This document shows positions 6,759 through 13,477 of a stretch of 20,344 bases of DNA, piece after piece (within the stretch, counting starts at the first letter, position 1; each line of letters opens with the position of its first letter). The stretch is from assembly GCA_031389585.1 (NCBI GenBank), contig JANMSS010000103.1, positions 1 through 20,344 of the forward strand. The letters run 5' to 3'. The position numbers were made by a program, and so were the translations under genes. Source of the stretch: CADEEN01 sp031389585. GTDB taxonomy: Bacteria > Pseudomonadota > Gammaproteobacteria > Burkholderiales > Burkholderiaceae_C. The notes beneath the pieces were generated by a model. That model worked only from the letters and a program-made list of their open reading frames with translations, was not told where the DNA came from and did no database searches.

Positions 6759-7846
6759 TAGGACGGCAGGAAGTCCACCGGCCAGCTGACGACCATCACG
6801 TCGACATCCTTGGCGCCGAAGTCGAACTGGCGGATGCGCGCCAGCAGCTTCTGCTCCAGTTCGGGCGTCTTCAGCTCGGTCGAGATCACGCGGCAGCTGA
6901 CGACTTCGCCGCCCGGTGAGATCTTCAGCTCGACCACCACCTTGCCCTGCAGCCCCGGCTCTTCGCGCAAGGCGCGGTTGTAGAGCGCGTAGATCGCGCC
7001 CTTGTTGCGCTCGAAGACCAGCTTGATCTCTTCGATCGACCGCGAGGCCTTGCCGCTGCCGCCCTTCTTCAGGCTGCCGCCGACACCGTCGCCCGTCCCG
7101 CCCGTGCCGCCGCCGCGGGCGCCGCCGCCGCCCTGGCCACCGCCGCCGCCACCCCCGGCCACACCTTCGACCAGTGTGGTCGCGCGGCCCGCCAGGCCGC
7201 CGCCGCCGGTGTTGCGGCTGTAGGCCGCGGTGTTGATGCCACCGGAGCCGCCGGCGAGGTTGGAGGTGATCAATGCGCGCGCGGGCAGGCCAGGCTCATT
7301 GCCCGCACCGACGCCGACGCCGACACCCGTGCCCACGCCGGGGCCGGGCTTGATGTCCTGCTTGAGTTGCACGGCGACCGGCGCACCGCGCATCTCGGCC
7401 AGGGTGTCCTTCATCGCCAGCAGCCCGACACCGGCGGCCTGGCGTCGTGCGCCCTCGATCTCACCCGGCGGCTTGTTGAGCTGCGGCTGTCGCGCCTCAG
7501 GCACCGGCGCTTCCTTGGTGCGCTCCTGCTTGGGCGCTGGCCGCGGGTCGGCCTTGGCCGGCAACGGTTCCTGGGGAATGTTGGCCTTGGCCAAGCGTTG
7601 CGGCTCGGGGGCCTTCTTCGGTGTTGGCAGCGGCTCGCGCTCAAGCACCAGCTTGGCGAGGCGTTGCGGCACCTCAGGCGCCTTGGTGCGGTCTTCTGCC
7701 GGACGCGGCAGCAGACCGAAGATTACACAGGCGAGCAAGGCCGTACCCACGATGCCGCGCAGGATGCGCTGGAAGCGGGCCTCGTCCTCGGCTGCGAAGG
7801 CCCAGGCCAGGATGGGCTGGCGGAAAGAGATCGCGGCGGCGGTCAT
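6758..7846 (-). CDS. AgmX/PglI-type energy transducer with TonB-like C-terminus
   Basis: A 362-aa protein predicted to span the inner membrane once and reach across the periplasm. One hydrophobic segment lies at about residues 30-47 (GIVGTALLACVIFGLL). Next is a Pro/Lys/Glu-rich spacer (50-130), then a very Gly-rich region (168-265, with VGTGVGVGVGAG and runs of Gly). The C-terminal domain at about 270-362 starts SIEEIKLVFERNKGAIYALY and contains GKVVVELKISPGGEV, the pattern of AgmX/PglI and TonB C-terminal domains. It is the last gene of the minus-strand run, after exbB-exbD-exbD, as expected for a transducer driven by that motor. The ATG at 7846 is preceded by AAGGGGG. In Myxococcus, AgmX is part of the gliding (Glt) machinery; the role here is inferred. 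Confidence 0.82.
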   Translation of the reverse strand: MTAAAISFRQPILAWAFAAEDEARFQRILRGIVGTALLACVIFGLLPRPAEDRTKAPEVPQRLAKLVLEREPLPTPKKAPEPQRLAKANIPQEPLPAKADPRPAPKQERTKEAPVPEARQPQLNKPPGEIEGARRQAAGVGLLAMKDTLAEMRGAPVAVQLKQDIKPGPGVGTGVGVGVGAGNEPGLPARALITSNLAGGSGGINTAAYSRNTGGGGLAGRATTLVEGVAGGGGGGGQGGGGARGGGTGGTGDGVGGSLKKGGSGKASRSIEEIKLVFERNKGAIYALYNRALREEPGLQGKVVVELKISPGGEVVSCRVISTELKTPELEQKLLARIRQFDFGAKDVDVMVVSWPVDFLPS

Positions 7847-7850
7847 GTGG

Positions 7851-7916
7851 CCCCCTTGGCGCTTTGCGCCGTCCCCCCGAGGGGGAGCGAGCACCTTGGG
7901 AGCGGCCCGGCGGCGC
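7851..7916. repeat. Hairpin-bearing intergenic element inside the operon
   Basis: This element fills nearly the whole gap between the second exbD and the AgmX-like gene. It contains hairpins GGCGC-TTT-GCGCC (7858-7870) and TCCCCC-CGA-GGGGGA (7872-7886), then GAGCACCTTGGGAGCGGCC. I recognise this layout from memory as a frequent intergenic repeat in Burkholderiales. Read on the minus strand it supplies the AAGGGGG ribosome binding site of the downstream gene, and it abuts the TGA of the upstream one. Confidence 0.55.
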
Positions 7917-8414
7917 TCATGTCTTGGTGACCTTGGGCGTGACGGCGAACGACACATCGCTGAAGTCAGCGCGCGCGGCCGTGACCATGACCTTGCGCAG
8001 GAGGCGGTACGGAATGTCCTTGTCGCCCATGATCGTGATGGCCTTGCCCTGGGCCTGGTTCTCGGCGCGAATCACGACCCGCTTGGACTGCAGGTCGAGC
8101 TCATCCTTGAGCCCCGCGATGACGTCACCACTGGCGGACAAGGCGTCGCTGACCAGCGCCACGCGGCGGCCTTCAACCAGGATGTCGGGGCCGCTGACGG
8201 TGATGACCAGCGTCTCGCGCGGCACCTTGTCGATACTCGATTGCGGCAGCGCCACCGATTTCCCGGGGCTGAGGATCTCGACGCCTGCCGCGCTGGACAT
8301 CAGAAAGAAGATCAGGATCGTGAAGATGTCGATCAGCGCGACCAGGTTCATGTCCAGGCCGGTCTTGTTGCGGCTGTGGCGCTCGGCGCGCTTTTGCAGC
8401 GGGGTCAAGTTCAT
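7917..8414 (-). CDS. ExbD/TolR-family motor protein, Asp-containing paralog
   Basis: A 165-aa inner-membrane protein with a short cytoplasmic N-terminus, one membrane helix (residues about 24-44) and a periplasmic domain. The helix reads LVALIDIFTILIFFLMS. Asp29 is in the place of the proton-carrying Asp of ExbD and TolR. It would work with the ExbB-like channel at 8960-9616 to convert proton flow into movement of the transducer encoded next. The start is the ATG at 8414, chosen because a full AAGGAGG stands 10 nt upstream. A longer in-frame extension would overlap the preceding gene and has no family character. Confidence 0.9.
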   Translation of the reverse strand: MNLTPLQKRAERHSRNKTGLDMNLVALIDIFTILIFFLMSSAAGVEILSPGKSVALPQSSIDKVPRETLVITVSGPDILVEGRRVALVSDALSASGDVIAGLKDELDLQSKRVVIRAENQAQGKAITIMGDKDIPYRLLRKVMVTAARADFSDVSFAVTPKVTKT

Positions 8415-8424
8415 GTTCGGCCCG

Positions 8425-8431
8425 CCTCCTT
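8425..8431 (-). promoter_or_regulatory. Strong ribosome binding site for the second exbD
   Basis: AAGGAGG (minus strand) lies 10 nt before the ATG at 8414. It shares its first base with the TGA of the preceding exbD paralog, which supports both gene ends. Confidence 0.75.
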
Positions 8432-8928
8432 CAAGCTCGTGTCGCGATCGGCGCGTCGCCGATCGAGATCTCGGGAAACAGCGGCACCGGCTTGGCCTTG
8501 GCACCGGCCGCCACAGGCACCTCGCGCACGGTGTCCATCAGCTCGATCAGCGTGGCGTAGGGCGTCTCCGGCTGTGCCAGCAGGGTCGCGGTCGCGGTGT
8601 CCGGGAATTTGGCCTTGATCTGTTGCATCAGCACCGACAGCGTGGCCAGGTCGTGGCCGCCGCCTGTGTTGGGGATGCGCTGGATCAGGCCACCGATGCG
8701 GTCACCGACTTCGAGTGCGTCGGGCCGCATCACGATCTCGAGCTTGAGGTCATTGACCTTCAACTGCTCGACCGCGCCCGAAGACTGCGCCGGCAGCGAC
8801 AGGTCGATCACCGACAGCCGCGTGAACACCGCCGTCGACAGCAGGAACGGCACCAGAACAACGATCAGGTTGATGAAGGCCGTGACGTCGAGCTGGGCGG
8901 CGTGGCGGCGGAGGCGTCTGGATCGCAT
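8431..8928 (-). CDS. ExbD/TolR-family protein, paralog lacking the membrane Asp
   Basis: A 165-aa protein with the ExbD layout: a basic N-terminus (MRSRRLRRHA), one membrane segment (about 15-36, VTAFINLIVVLVPFLLSTAV) and a periplasmic domain. Aligning its helix by eye with the other ExbD, the essential Asp position is occupied by Asn20 (AFINLIV against ALIDIFT). The only acidic residue nearby is Asp14, just before the helix. It may therefore be a structural partner rather than a proton carrier, forming a mixed dimer with the Asp-containing paralog. AGGAG precedes the ATG at 8928. It lies 31 nt downstream of the ExbB-like gene and 16 nt upstream of the second exbD. Confidence 0.87.
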   Translation of the reverse strand: MRSRRLRRHAAQLDVTAFINLIVVLVPFLLSTAVFTRLSVIDLSLPAQSSGAVEQLKVNDLKLEIVMRPDALEVGDRIGGLIQRIPNTGGGHDLATLSVLMQQIKAKFPDTATATLLAQPETPYATLIELMDTVREVPVAAGAKAKPVPLFPEISIGDAPIATRA

Positions 8929-8959
8929 GGCAGGGCTCCTGTCGTTGCGCGGCCGTCGC

Positions 8960-9616
8960 TCAGCGTGCGGCCACGCCGGCCTCGGCCTTCAGGCGTTGCG
9001 TCACGTTCAGGAAGCTGATCTTGGCGCCTTCCAGGCCGTCGACGATCTCGCTGGTGCGCGCCTGCAGGAAGGCGTGGATCAACAAGAACGGGATCGCGAC
9101 CGTCAGGGCAAACGCCGTGTTGTTCATCGCGATCGAGATCGATGCTGACAGCAGCTCGGCCTTTTCGGCCGGATTGACCTGCGACACGGCGGTGAAACCC
9201 TTGATCAGGCCGATGATGGTGCCCAAGAGGCCGACCAGCGTGATCACGTTGGCGAAGGTGGCGATGTAGTGGGTGCGCTTTTCCAGGCGCGGCACGATCT
9301 CCATCATCCCTTCCTCCATCGCTGCGTCGATGTCTTCACGGCGGCCCGGGCTCTGCATGCGTTGCAGGCCATTGCTGACGATCTTGGCCACCGCGGCGTG
9401 CGAGTTCGAGGCCAGGTTCTGCACGTCCTTCAGGCGCCCGCCTTGCAGCATGGGCAGCAGCTGGGACCACAGCTTGCGGTTCTCGGCACCGGCGCGGCGC
9501 AGAAAGATGAAGCGCTCGATCGCAATGGCCACGCCGAAGGACATGATCAGGATGCTCGGGTAGATGGCCAGGCCGCTGTCCTGGAAGAATTTGACTGCGC
9601 TGTCGATGAGGCTCAT
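8960..9616 (-). CDS. MotA/TolQ/ExbB proton channel family protein
   Basis: A 218-aa inner-membrane protein with three membrane helices at about residues 15-36, 120-141 and 164-185, the ExbB/TolQ arrangement. The second helix carries the conserved NVITLVGLLGTIIGLIKGF segment and the third SIAMNNTAFALTVAIPFLL. It should form the pentameric proton channel that drives ExbD. AAGGAGA stands 8-9 nt before the ATG. Membership of a cluster with two ExbD genes, TPR lipoproteins and an AgmX-like protein points to an AglR-like motor. No pal or tolB gene, which would suggest Tol-Pal, and no TonB receptor, which would suggest iron uptake, is seen. Confidence 0.93.
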   Translation of the reverse strand: MSLIDSAVKFFQDSGLAIYPSILIMSFGVAIAIERFIFLRRAGAENRKLWSQLLPMLQGGRLKDVQNLASNSHAAVAKIVSNGLQRMQSPGRREDIDAAMEEGMMEIVPRLEKRTHYIATFANVITLVGLLGTIIGLIKGFTAVSQVNPAEKAELLSASISIAMNNTAFALTVAIPFLLIHAFLQARTSEIVDGLEGAKISFLNVTQRLKAEAGVAAR

Positions 9617-9661
9617 GGTGGGTTCTCCTTGTCTCGGTGTCTGAAACGGATTGGTTGAGTG

Positions 9662-9964
9662 TCAGCGCGCCGCCGCAGCGGTGGTAGCCGCGACGGCCTT
9701 CGGCGCGTTGAGTTGCTGGTCGTAGTTCACGTGACGGCGGAACACGTCGCGATCGACGGGGCCCAGCAGGTCGTCGAGGACGCTCTGAACCGGCTTGCCA
9801 CTGAGTTCTCCCGGAGGCGGTTTTTTCCACGGCACGATGTAGAGCACCTTGGGCAGTTCGCGGTTGCCGATCACGCGGGTGCGGTCGATGTCGGCACGGT
9901 CCTGCGCGCAGGCGGCGCTCGCGGCCAGCGCCAGCGCAGCCGTGACCCATGCAGCAGATTTCAT
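9662..9964 (-). CDS. Small secreted protein of unknown function in motor operon
   Basis: A 100-aa protein with a signal peptide (MKSAAWVTAALALAASAACA|QD), so a periplasmic product. The mature part contains RTRVIGNRELPKVLYIVPWK, then PPPGELSGKP, and an Ala-rich end. I do not recognise a named domain. It begins in a 4-nt ATGA overlap with the stop of the preceding TPR lipoprotein gene, and AAGGAGG lies 4 nt before the ATG. It is followed after 45 nt by the ExbB-like gene. That position suggests a link between the TPR lipoproteins and the motor. Confidence 0.8.
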   Translation of the reverse strand: MKSAAWVTAALALAASAACAQDRADIDRTRVIGNRELPKVLYIVPWKKPPPGELSGKPVQSVLDDLLGPVDRDVFRRHVNYDQQLNAPKAVAATTAAAAR

Positions 9965-10665
9965 TGCGCCTCCTTGCCGGTCTTGGCGGCCAGTGCGGTT
10001 GCGGTGTTCGGTGCCGCATGGGTCGCCGGATTGCGCCGGCGCAGATCAGCAGCCCACTTCGTCACGGTCGCGTCACCCGCTTGCGTCAGCGCAAGGTAGC
10101 GTTCGTACAGCTCGAGCGCCTGGGCGCCATTGCCGAGGTAAAGGTCATGCAGGATGCCCAGGTTGAGCAGCACGGCAGCGTAATTCGCGTCGAGCGCAAG
10201 CGCCCGTTCGTAGGCCTCTCGTGCCTGCACAAACTGGCCGTTGGCGCGGTAGGCGATGCCGAGTTCATTGAAGAAGCGCGGCTGCGTCGGGCTGGCCTGC
10301 ACCGCGCGCTCCAACGACGCCACGGCTTCGACCGTGCGGCCCGCCTGGCGCTGGACCAGACCCAGGTTGGCATGCACGCCGCCGAGTTCCGGATGGGTTT
10401 GGGCCAGTGCGCGCCATTGGCGCTCGGCCTCGTCGTGACGGCCGGCGCGGTGTGCCTGCATTGCGCGTTCGAACTGGGCTCTGGCTTGCACAGAAACCGG
10501 CGCGAGCGGTGCCGGTGCCGGGCTTGCGGAGGGTGTCGGTGCGGCAACCGTCGCAGCCTCGGGTGTCGTCGCCTGCGCCGGCGAAGGCACGGAGGCGCAG
10601 CCGCCGAGCGCAGTCAGCGCGGCGGCGATCAGCAGGACAGGGATTGTCGAATCAACGCATCGCAT
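9961..10665 (-). CDS. TPR-repeat lipoprotein (234 aa)
   Basis: Probable outer-membrane-anchored lipoprotein. The signal peptide ends in the lipobox LGGC (Cys23). A Pro/Ala/Thr-rich linker follows (about 25-60), then about four tetratricopeptide repeats (62-195), seen as A..AGR..EA....A....P patterns such as GLVQRQAGRTVEAVASLERAV and GIAYRANGQFVQAREAYERAL. TPRs mediate protein contacts. The start at 10665 is chosen over the in-frame 10698 because AAGGAGC stands 5 nt upstream and the signal peptide then begins correctly. It overlaps the preceding gene by 14 nt and the next by 4 nt. In composition it resembles the small TPR lipoprotein of Glt-type gliding complexes; that link is inferred. Confidence 0.85.
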   Translation of the reverse strand: MRCVDSTIPVLLIAAALTALGGCASVPSPAQATTPEAATVAAPTPSASPAPAPLAPVSVQARAQFERAMQAHRAGRHDEAERQWRALAQTHPELGGVHANLGLVQRQAGRTVEAVASLERAVQASPTQPRFFNELGIAYRANGQFVQAREAYERALALDANYAAVLLNLGILHDLYLGNGAQALELYERYLALTQAGDATVTKWAADLRRRNPATHAAPNTATALAAKTGKEAQ

Positions 10666-13477
10666 CGATCGCTCCTTCACCGCGTTCGTTCTTGCCATAG
10701 CGCACCGGGCGCAGCTCGCGCAGGGCGGTGAAACTCTTCTTCACCCAATCGTCGTACAGGCCGGTGCTGGCACGCCGCGCGTTGGCCTCGTGCAACTCGG
10801 TGGCCTTCTCCTCGAACGGAAAGGCCTGCTCCTCCAGCATCACGTTGTACTGTTCGAGCGCGGCCTTGTTCAGGCTCTTCGGCCGTTGTGACTGCAGCAT
10901 GGCCTTGCCGAAATCCTGGTACAGCGCCGCGGTGTGGAAGGTGGCTGAGGTCACGACTTCGGCCGCCGCACTGCCTGAGGCCTGGGCGTAGGCCTGCAGC
11001 AAGGTTTCCATCCTGGCCTTCTTCAATTTCAACTGTCGCGCCAGCGGCTCGACCAGCGCGACCGAGCGGTAGTCGTCGAGCAGGGGTTGGGTCAATGCCA
11101 ACGCCGCCAGGCCACCGAGCGTGCGCGTGCGGTCGGTGCGCGCAGCGCCGGCACGCAAGTCGGCATCGCGGATCTCGCGCATGTCGCGCATGTACGGCGT
11201 CTCGCGCGTGCCCTTGGCCTGCGTTTGCGGCAAGGACTTGTTGCCTTGCGCCACCCGCCAGCGCGCTTCGAGATTGGGCTCGAAAGGCGTCGGGTGCTGC
11301 TTGACGTACTGCGCATAGACGCGAGTGGCGTGATCGCGCGCGCCGGCTTTGTCGTGCAGCTCGGCGGCCTGCCACAGGGACTCGCGCGCCAGCTTGGCGT
11401 CGGTCTGCGTGGCCGCGATGCGCTCGAACTCACGGGCCGCCGGGCCCCAGCGATTCTGTTCGAGATGGATCGCGGCCAGCTTGCTGCCGGCCTCGCTCGC
11501 CAGCGCGTGCCTCGGGAAGGTGCTGCGGAAAGTCTCGAGCGCCTGGGCGGCGGCGTCCCAGTCCTTCAGGCCGATCAGCGTGGCGGCGGCGTCGTACAGC
11601 GCGGCCGCGTGCACGCTCGATTGCGGCGCCGATTGGGCGACGCGGGTGAACTGGGCCAACGCTTCGCGTGCCTTGCCGGCCGAGCGCGCCTGCTCGGCCT
11701 GCTTGTAGATGGCCGCAGCCTGGCGTTCGACCAGATCGTTGCGGCCGGCGGCGGTGGGCGCCATCAAGGCCAGGGCCTCGACGTAGCCCTTTTCGGCGCG
11801 TTCGAAGGCGCCGGCTTCAAAGGCGGTGTGCGAGACCACGGTCCACGCCACTCGGCGCTGCTCGGCGGCAGCGGGCGGGTCCAATGCGAGCACCTGCTGC
11901 GCGACCCGCTCGGCGGCCTCGAGGTCCTTGAGCGCGAAGAGCTTCTCGGCGGCCTGCGTCAGCACCGGCCCGATGCGAGGATCGCCCTTGAAGCGCTCGC
12001 CAAAACGCTGAGCGCTGGCGATGCCGAAGCGTTGCGCGGCGGGCAGGTCGGTGGCCGCCGTGCGCTTCTCGATCTGCGCACGTGCCAGCAATGCGGTATA
12101 GGCCGCGTCGGCGCTCCTGGCGTGCAACGGGTAGTCGTAGGCGGTCTTGTCGTACTCGACCGCGGCTTCGGCGAAGCGGCTGTATTCAAAGAGCAACTCG
12201 GCGAGCAGGAAGTGATTGCCTGCGGCTTGGCTGTCCTGCGGGAACGAGACCAGAATCTCGCGGTACCAGCGCACCGCCTCGTCGACATCGGCGCTGGCCT
12301 TGGTTTTCTGCGCGGCGGCATGGTAGTGGCGCGCCAGTTCGGCCAGGTGGGCCTTGACCAAGGGCTGCGCGCTGATTGCCCAGCCGGCGTGGTTGGCCTT
12401 GCGGAATTCGCTCTGGGCGCCATAGCGCTGCACATACTCTTTCTTCGCGGCCAGGGCCAGCGTGGGCAGGCCGCTGCCCTCGTAGATGCCGATCACGCGC
12501 GCCTGCAGCACGGGGGCCTGGGCGTGCATCGGCTGGCGCCGGGCAAAGGCGCCGAAGGTGTCGGCCGCGTCCTTGGCCCGGTCCTGCTTGATGTAGAGCT
12601 CGCCGAGCTGCTCGTGGACGCGAAACTCGTAGGCGCGACGCGTGTCGCCGGTGATCAAGGGCGGGATCGACTCGGCGCCGCGCAGATTGGCCAGGCTGAC
12701 GCTGGTCACGCGCAGGGTGTCTTCGACCAGTTCGCGGTCGGCGCGCGACAGGCCGTTCAGGCTCTCGAGCGGCGCGTCGCCGTGACCGGCGATCTTCAGG
12801 TCGAGCACGGCGAAGAAGGATTGCAGCGACTCTTCGAGTCGGCCCTGCTTGTATTGGGCCCAGCCATGCATGTACAGCGCGCGGTCGTGGAAGCTGGTGG
12901 GTGTGGCGTGCTGGATCAGGCTGGCGTAGGCCTGCTCCGACTTGGAGTATTGGCTGGTGTTGAAGAGCAATTCGCCGCGGCGGAACTGGGCTTCATCGCG
13001 GAAGGCGGTGTTGGGGTACGCCGCGACCAGTCTGTCCAGCGTGGCCAGCGCCACTTCGAGTTGGCCGCCCAGCTCGTGCGCGCGGGCCAATTGGTAGAGC
13101 ACGCGGTCGTTGTTGGGATCCGCCGGGTAGGTCTTGAGGTAGTCCTGGTACTGCGTGATCGCGGCGCGGTAGTCGGGGTTGGTACCGGCATTCGCGCTCT
13201 GGTTGTCGGCGCTGTCCATCGCCAGGTCGCCGACACGACGCAGGGCTTCGGCGCGTTGCGGCGCGCGCGGCGCCCCATCGAGGAAACGCTTGTAGGCGGC
13301 CGAGGCCTGCTCGGGCGTGGCCTTGATGGCGGTGTCGGGCGCGGCCTGGGCTTGTGTGCCGACGCGGCTGGCCAGTATCGCCAGGGTCGGCTCGTTGTCG
13401 GGCGTGCCGGTGGGCTTGCTGGCGCAGGCGGCCAACAGCACTGCCAGGGCGAGGGGGGTGAACCTAGCGGCGCGCAT
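10652..13477 (-). CDS. Large TPR-repeat lipoprotein (941 aa)
   Basis: A lipoprotein whose short signal peptide ends in LAAC (Cys18). Nearly all of the rest is helical TPR-like repeats, for example ITQYQDYLKTYPADPNNDRVLYQ, then YMHGWAQYKQGRLEESLQSF, LLAELLFEYSRFAEAAVEYD and further repeats to about residue 760. The final 150 residues (ALTQPLLDDYRSVALVEPLA and beyond) look like a separate helical domain. It is likely an outer-membrane-anchored periplasmic scaffold that contacts several partners. AGGA lies upstream of the ATG. It overlaps the genes on both sides by 14 nt each, which suggests translational coupling and fixed stoichiometry. No enzyme motif is visible. Confidence 0.85.
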   Translation of the reverse strand: MRAARFTPLALAVLLAACASKPTGTPDNEPTLAILASRVGTQAQAAPDTAIKATPEQASAAYKRFLDGAPRAPQRAEALRRVGDLAMDSADNQSANAGTNPDYRAAITQYQDYLKTYPADPNNDRVLYQLARAHELGGQLEVALATLDRLVAAYPNTAFRDEAQFRRGELLFNTSQYSKSEQAYASLIQHATPTSFHDRALYMHGWAQYKQGRLEESLQSFFAVLDLKIAGHGDAPLESLNGLSRADRELVEDTLRVTSVSLANLRGAESIPPLITGDTRRAYEFRVHEQLGELYIKQDRAKDAADTFGAFARRQPMHAQAPVLQARVIGIYEGSGLPTLALAAKKEYVQRYGAQSEFRKANHAGWAISAQPLVKAHLAELARHYHAAAQKTKASADVDEAVRWYREILVSFPQDSQAAGNHFLLAELLFEYSRFAEAAVEYDKTAYDYPLHARSADAAYTALLARAQIEKRTAATDLPAAQRFGIASAQRFGERFKGDPRIGPVLTQAAEKLFALKDLEAAERVAQQVLALDPPAAAEQRRVAWTVVSHTAFEAGAFERAEKGYVEALALMAPTAAGRNDLVERQAAAIYKQAEQARSAGKAREALAQFTRVAQSAPQSSVHAAALYDAAATLIGLKDWDAAAQALETFRSTFPRHALASEAGSKLAAIHLEQNRWGPAAREFERIAATQTDAKLARESLWQAAELHDKAGARDHATRVYAQYVKQHPTPFEPNLEARWRVAQGNKSLPQTQAKGTRETPYMRDMREIRDADLRAGAARTDRTRTLGGLAALALTQPLLDDYRSVALVEPLARQLKLKKARMETLLQAYAQASGSAAAEVVTSATFHTAALYQDFGKAMLQSQRPKSLNKAALEQYNVMLEEQAFPFEEKATELHEANARRASTGLYDDWVKKSFTALRELRPVRYGKNERGEGAIDAMR

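Noticed and set aside
8960..9616. Flagellar stator MotA or Tol-Pal TolQ assignment
   Set aside because: There are three helices rather than four and no motB neighbour. No tolB, pal or ybgC is seen, and the two ExbDs plus AgmX-like gene point elsewhere.
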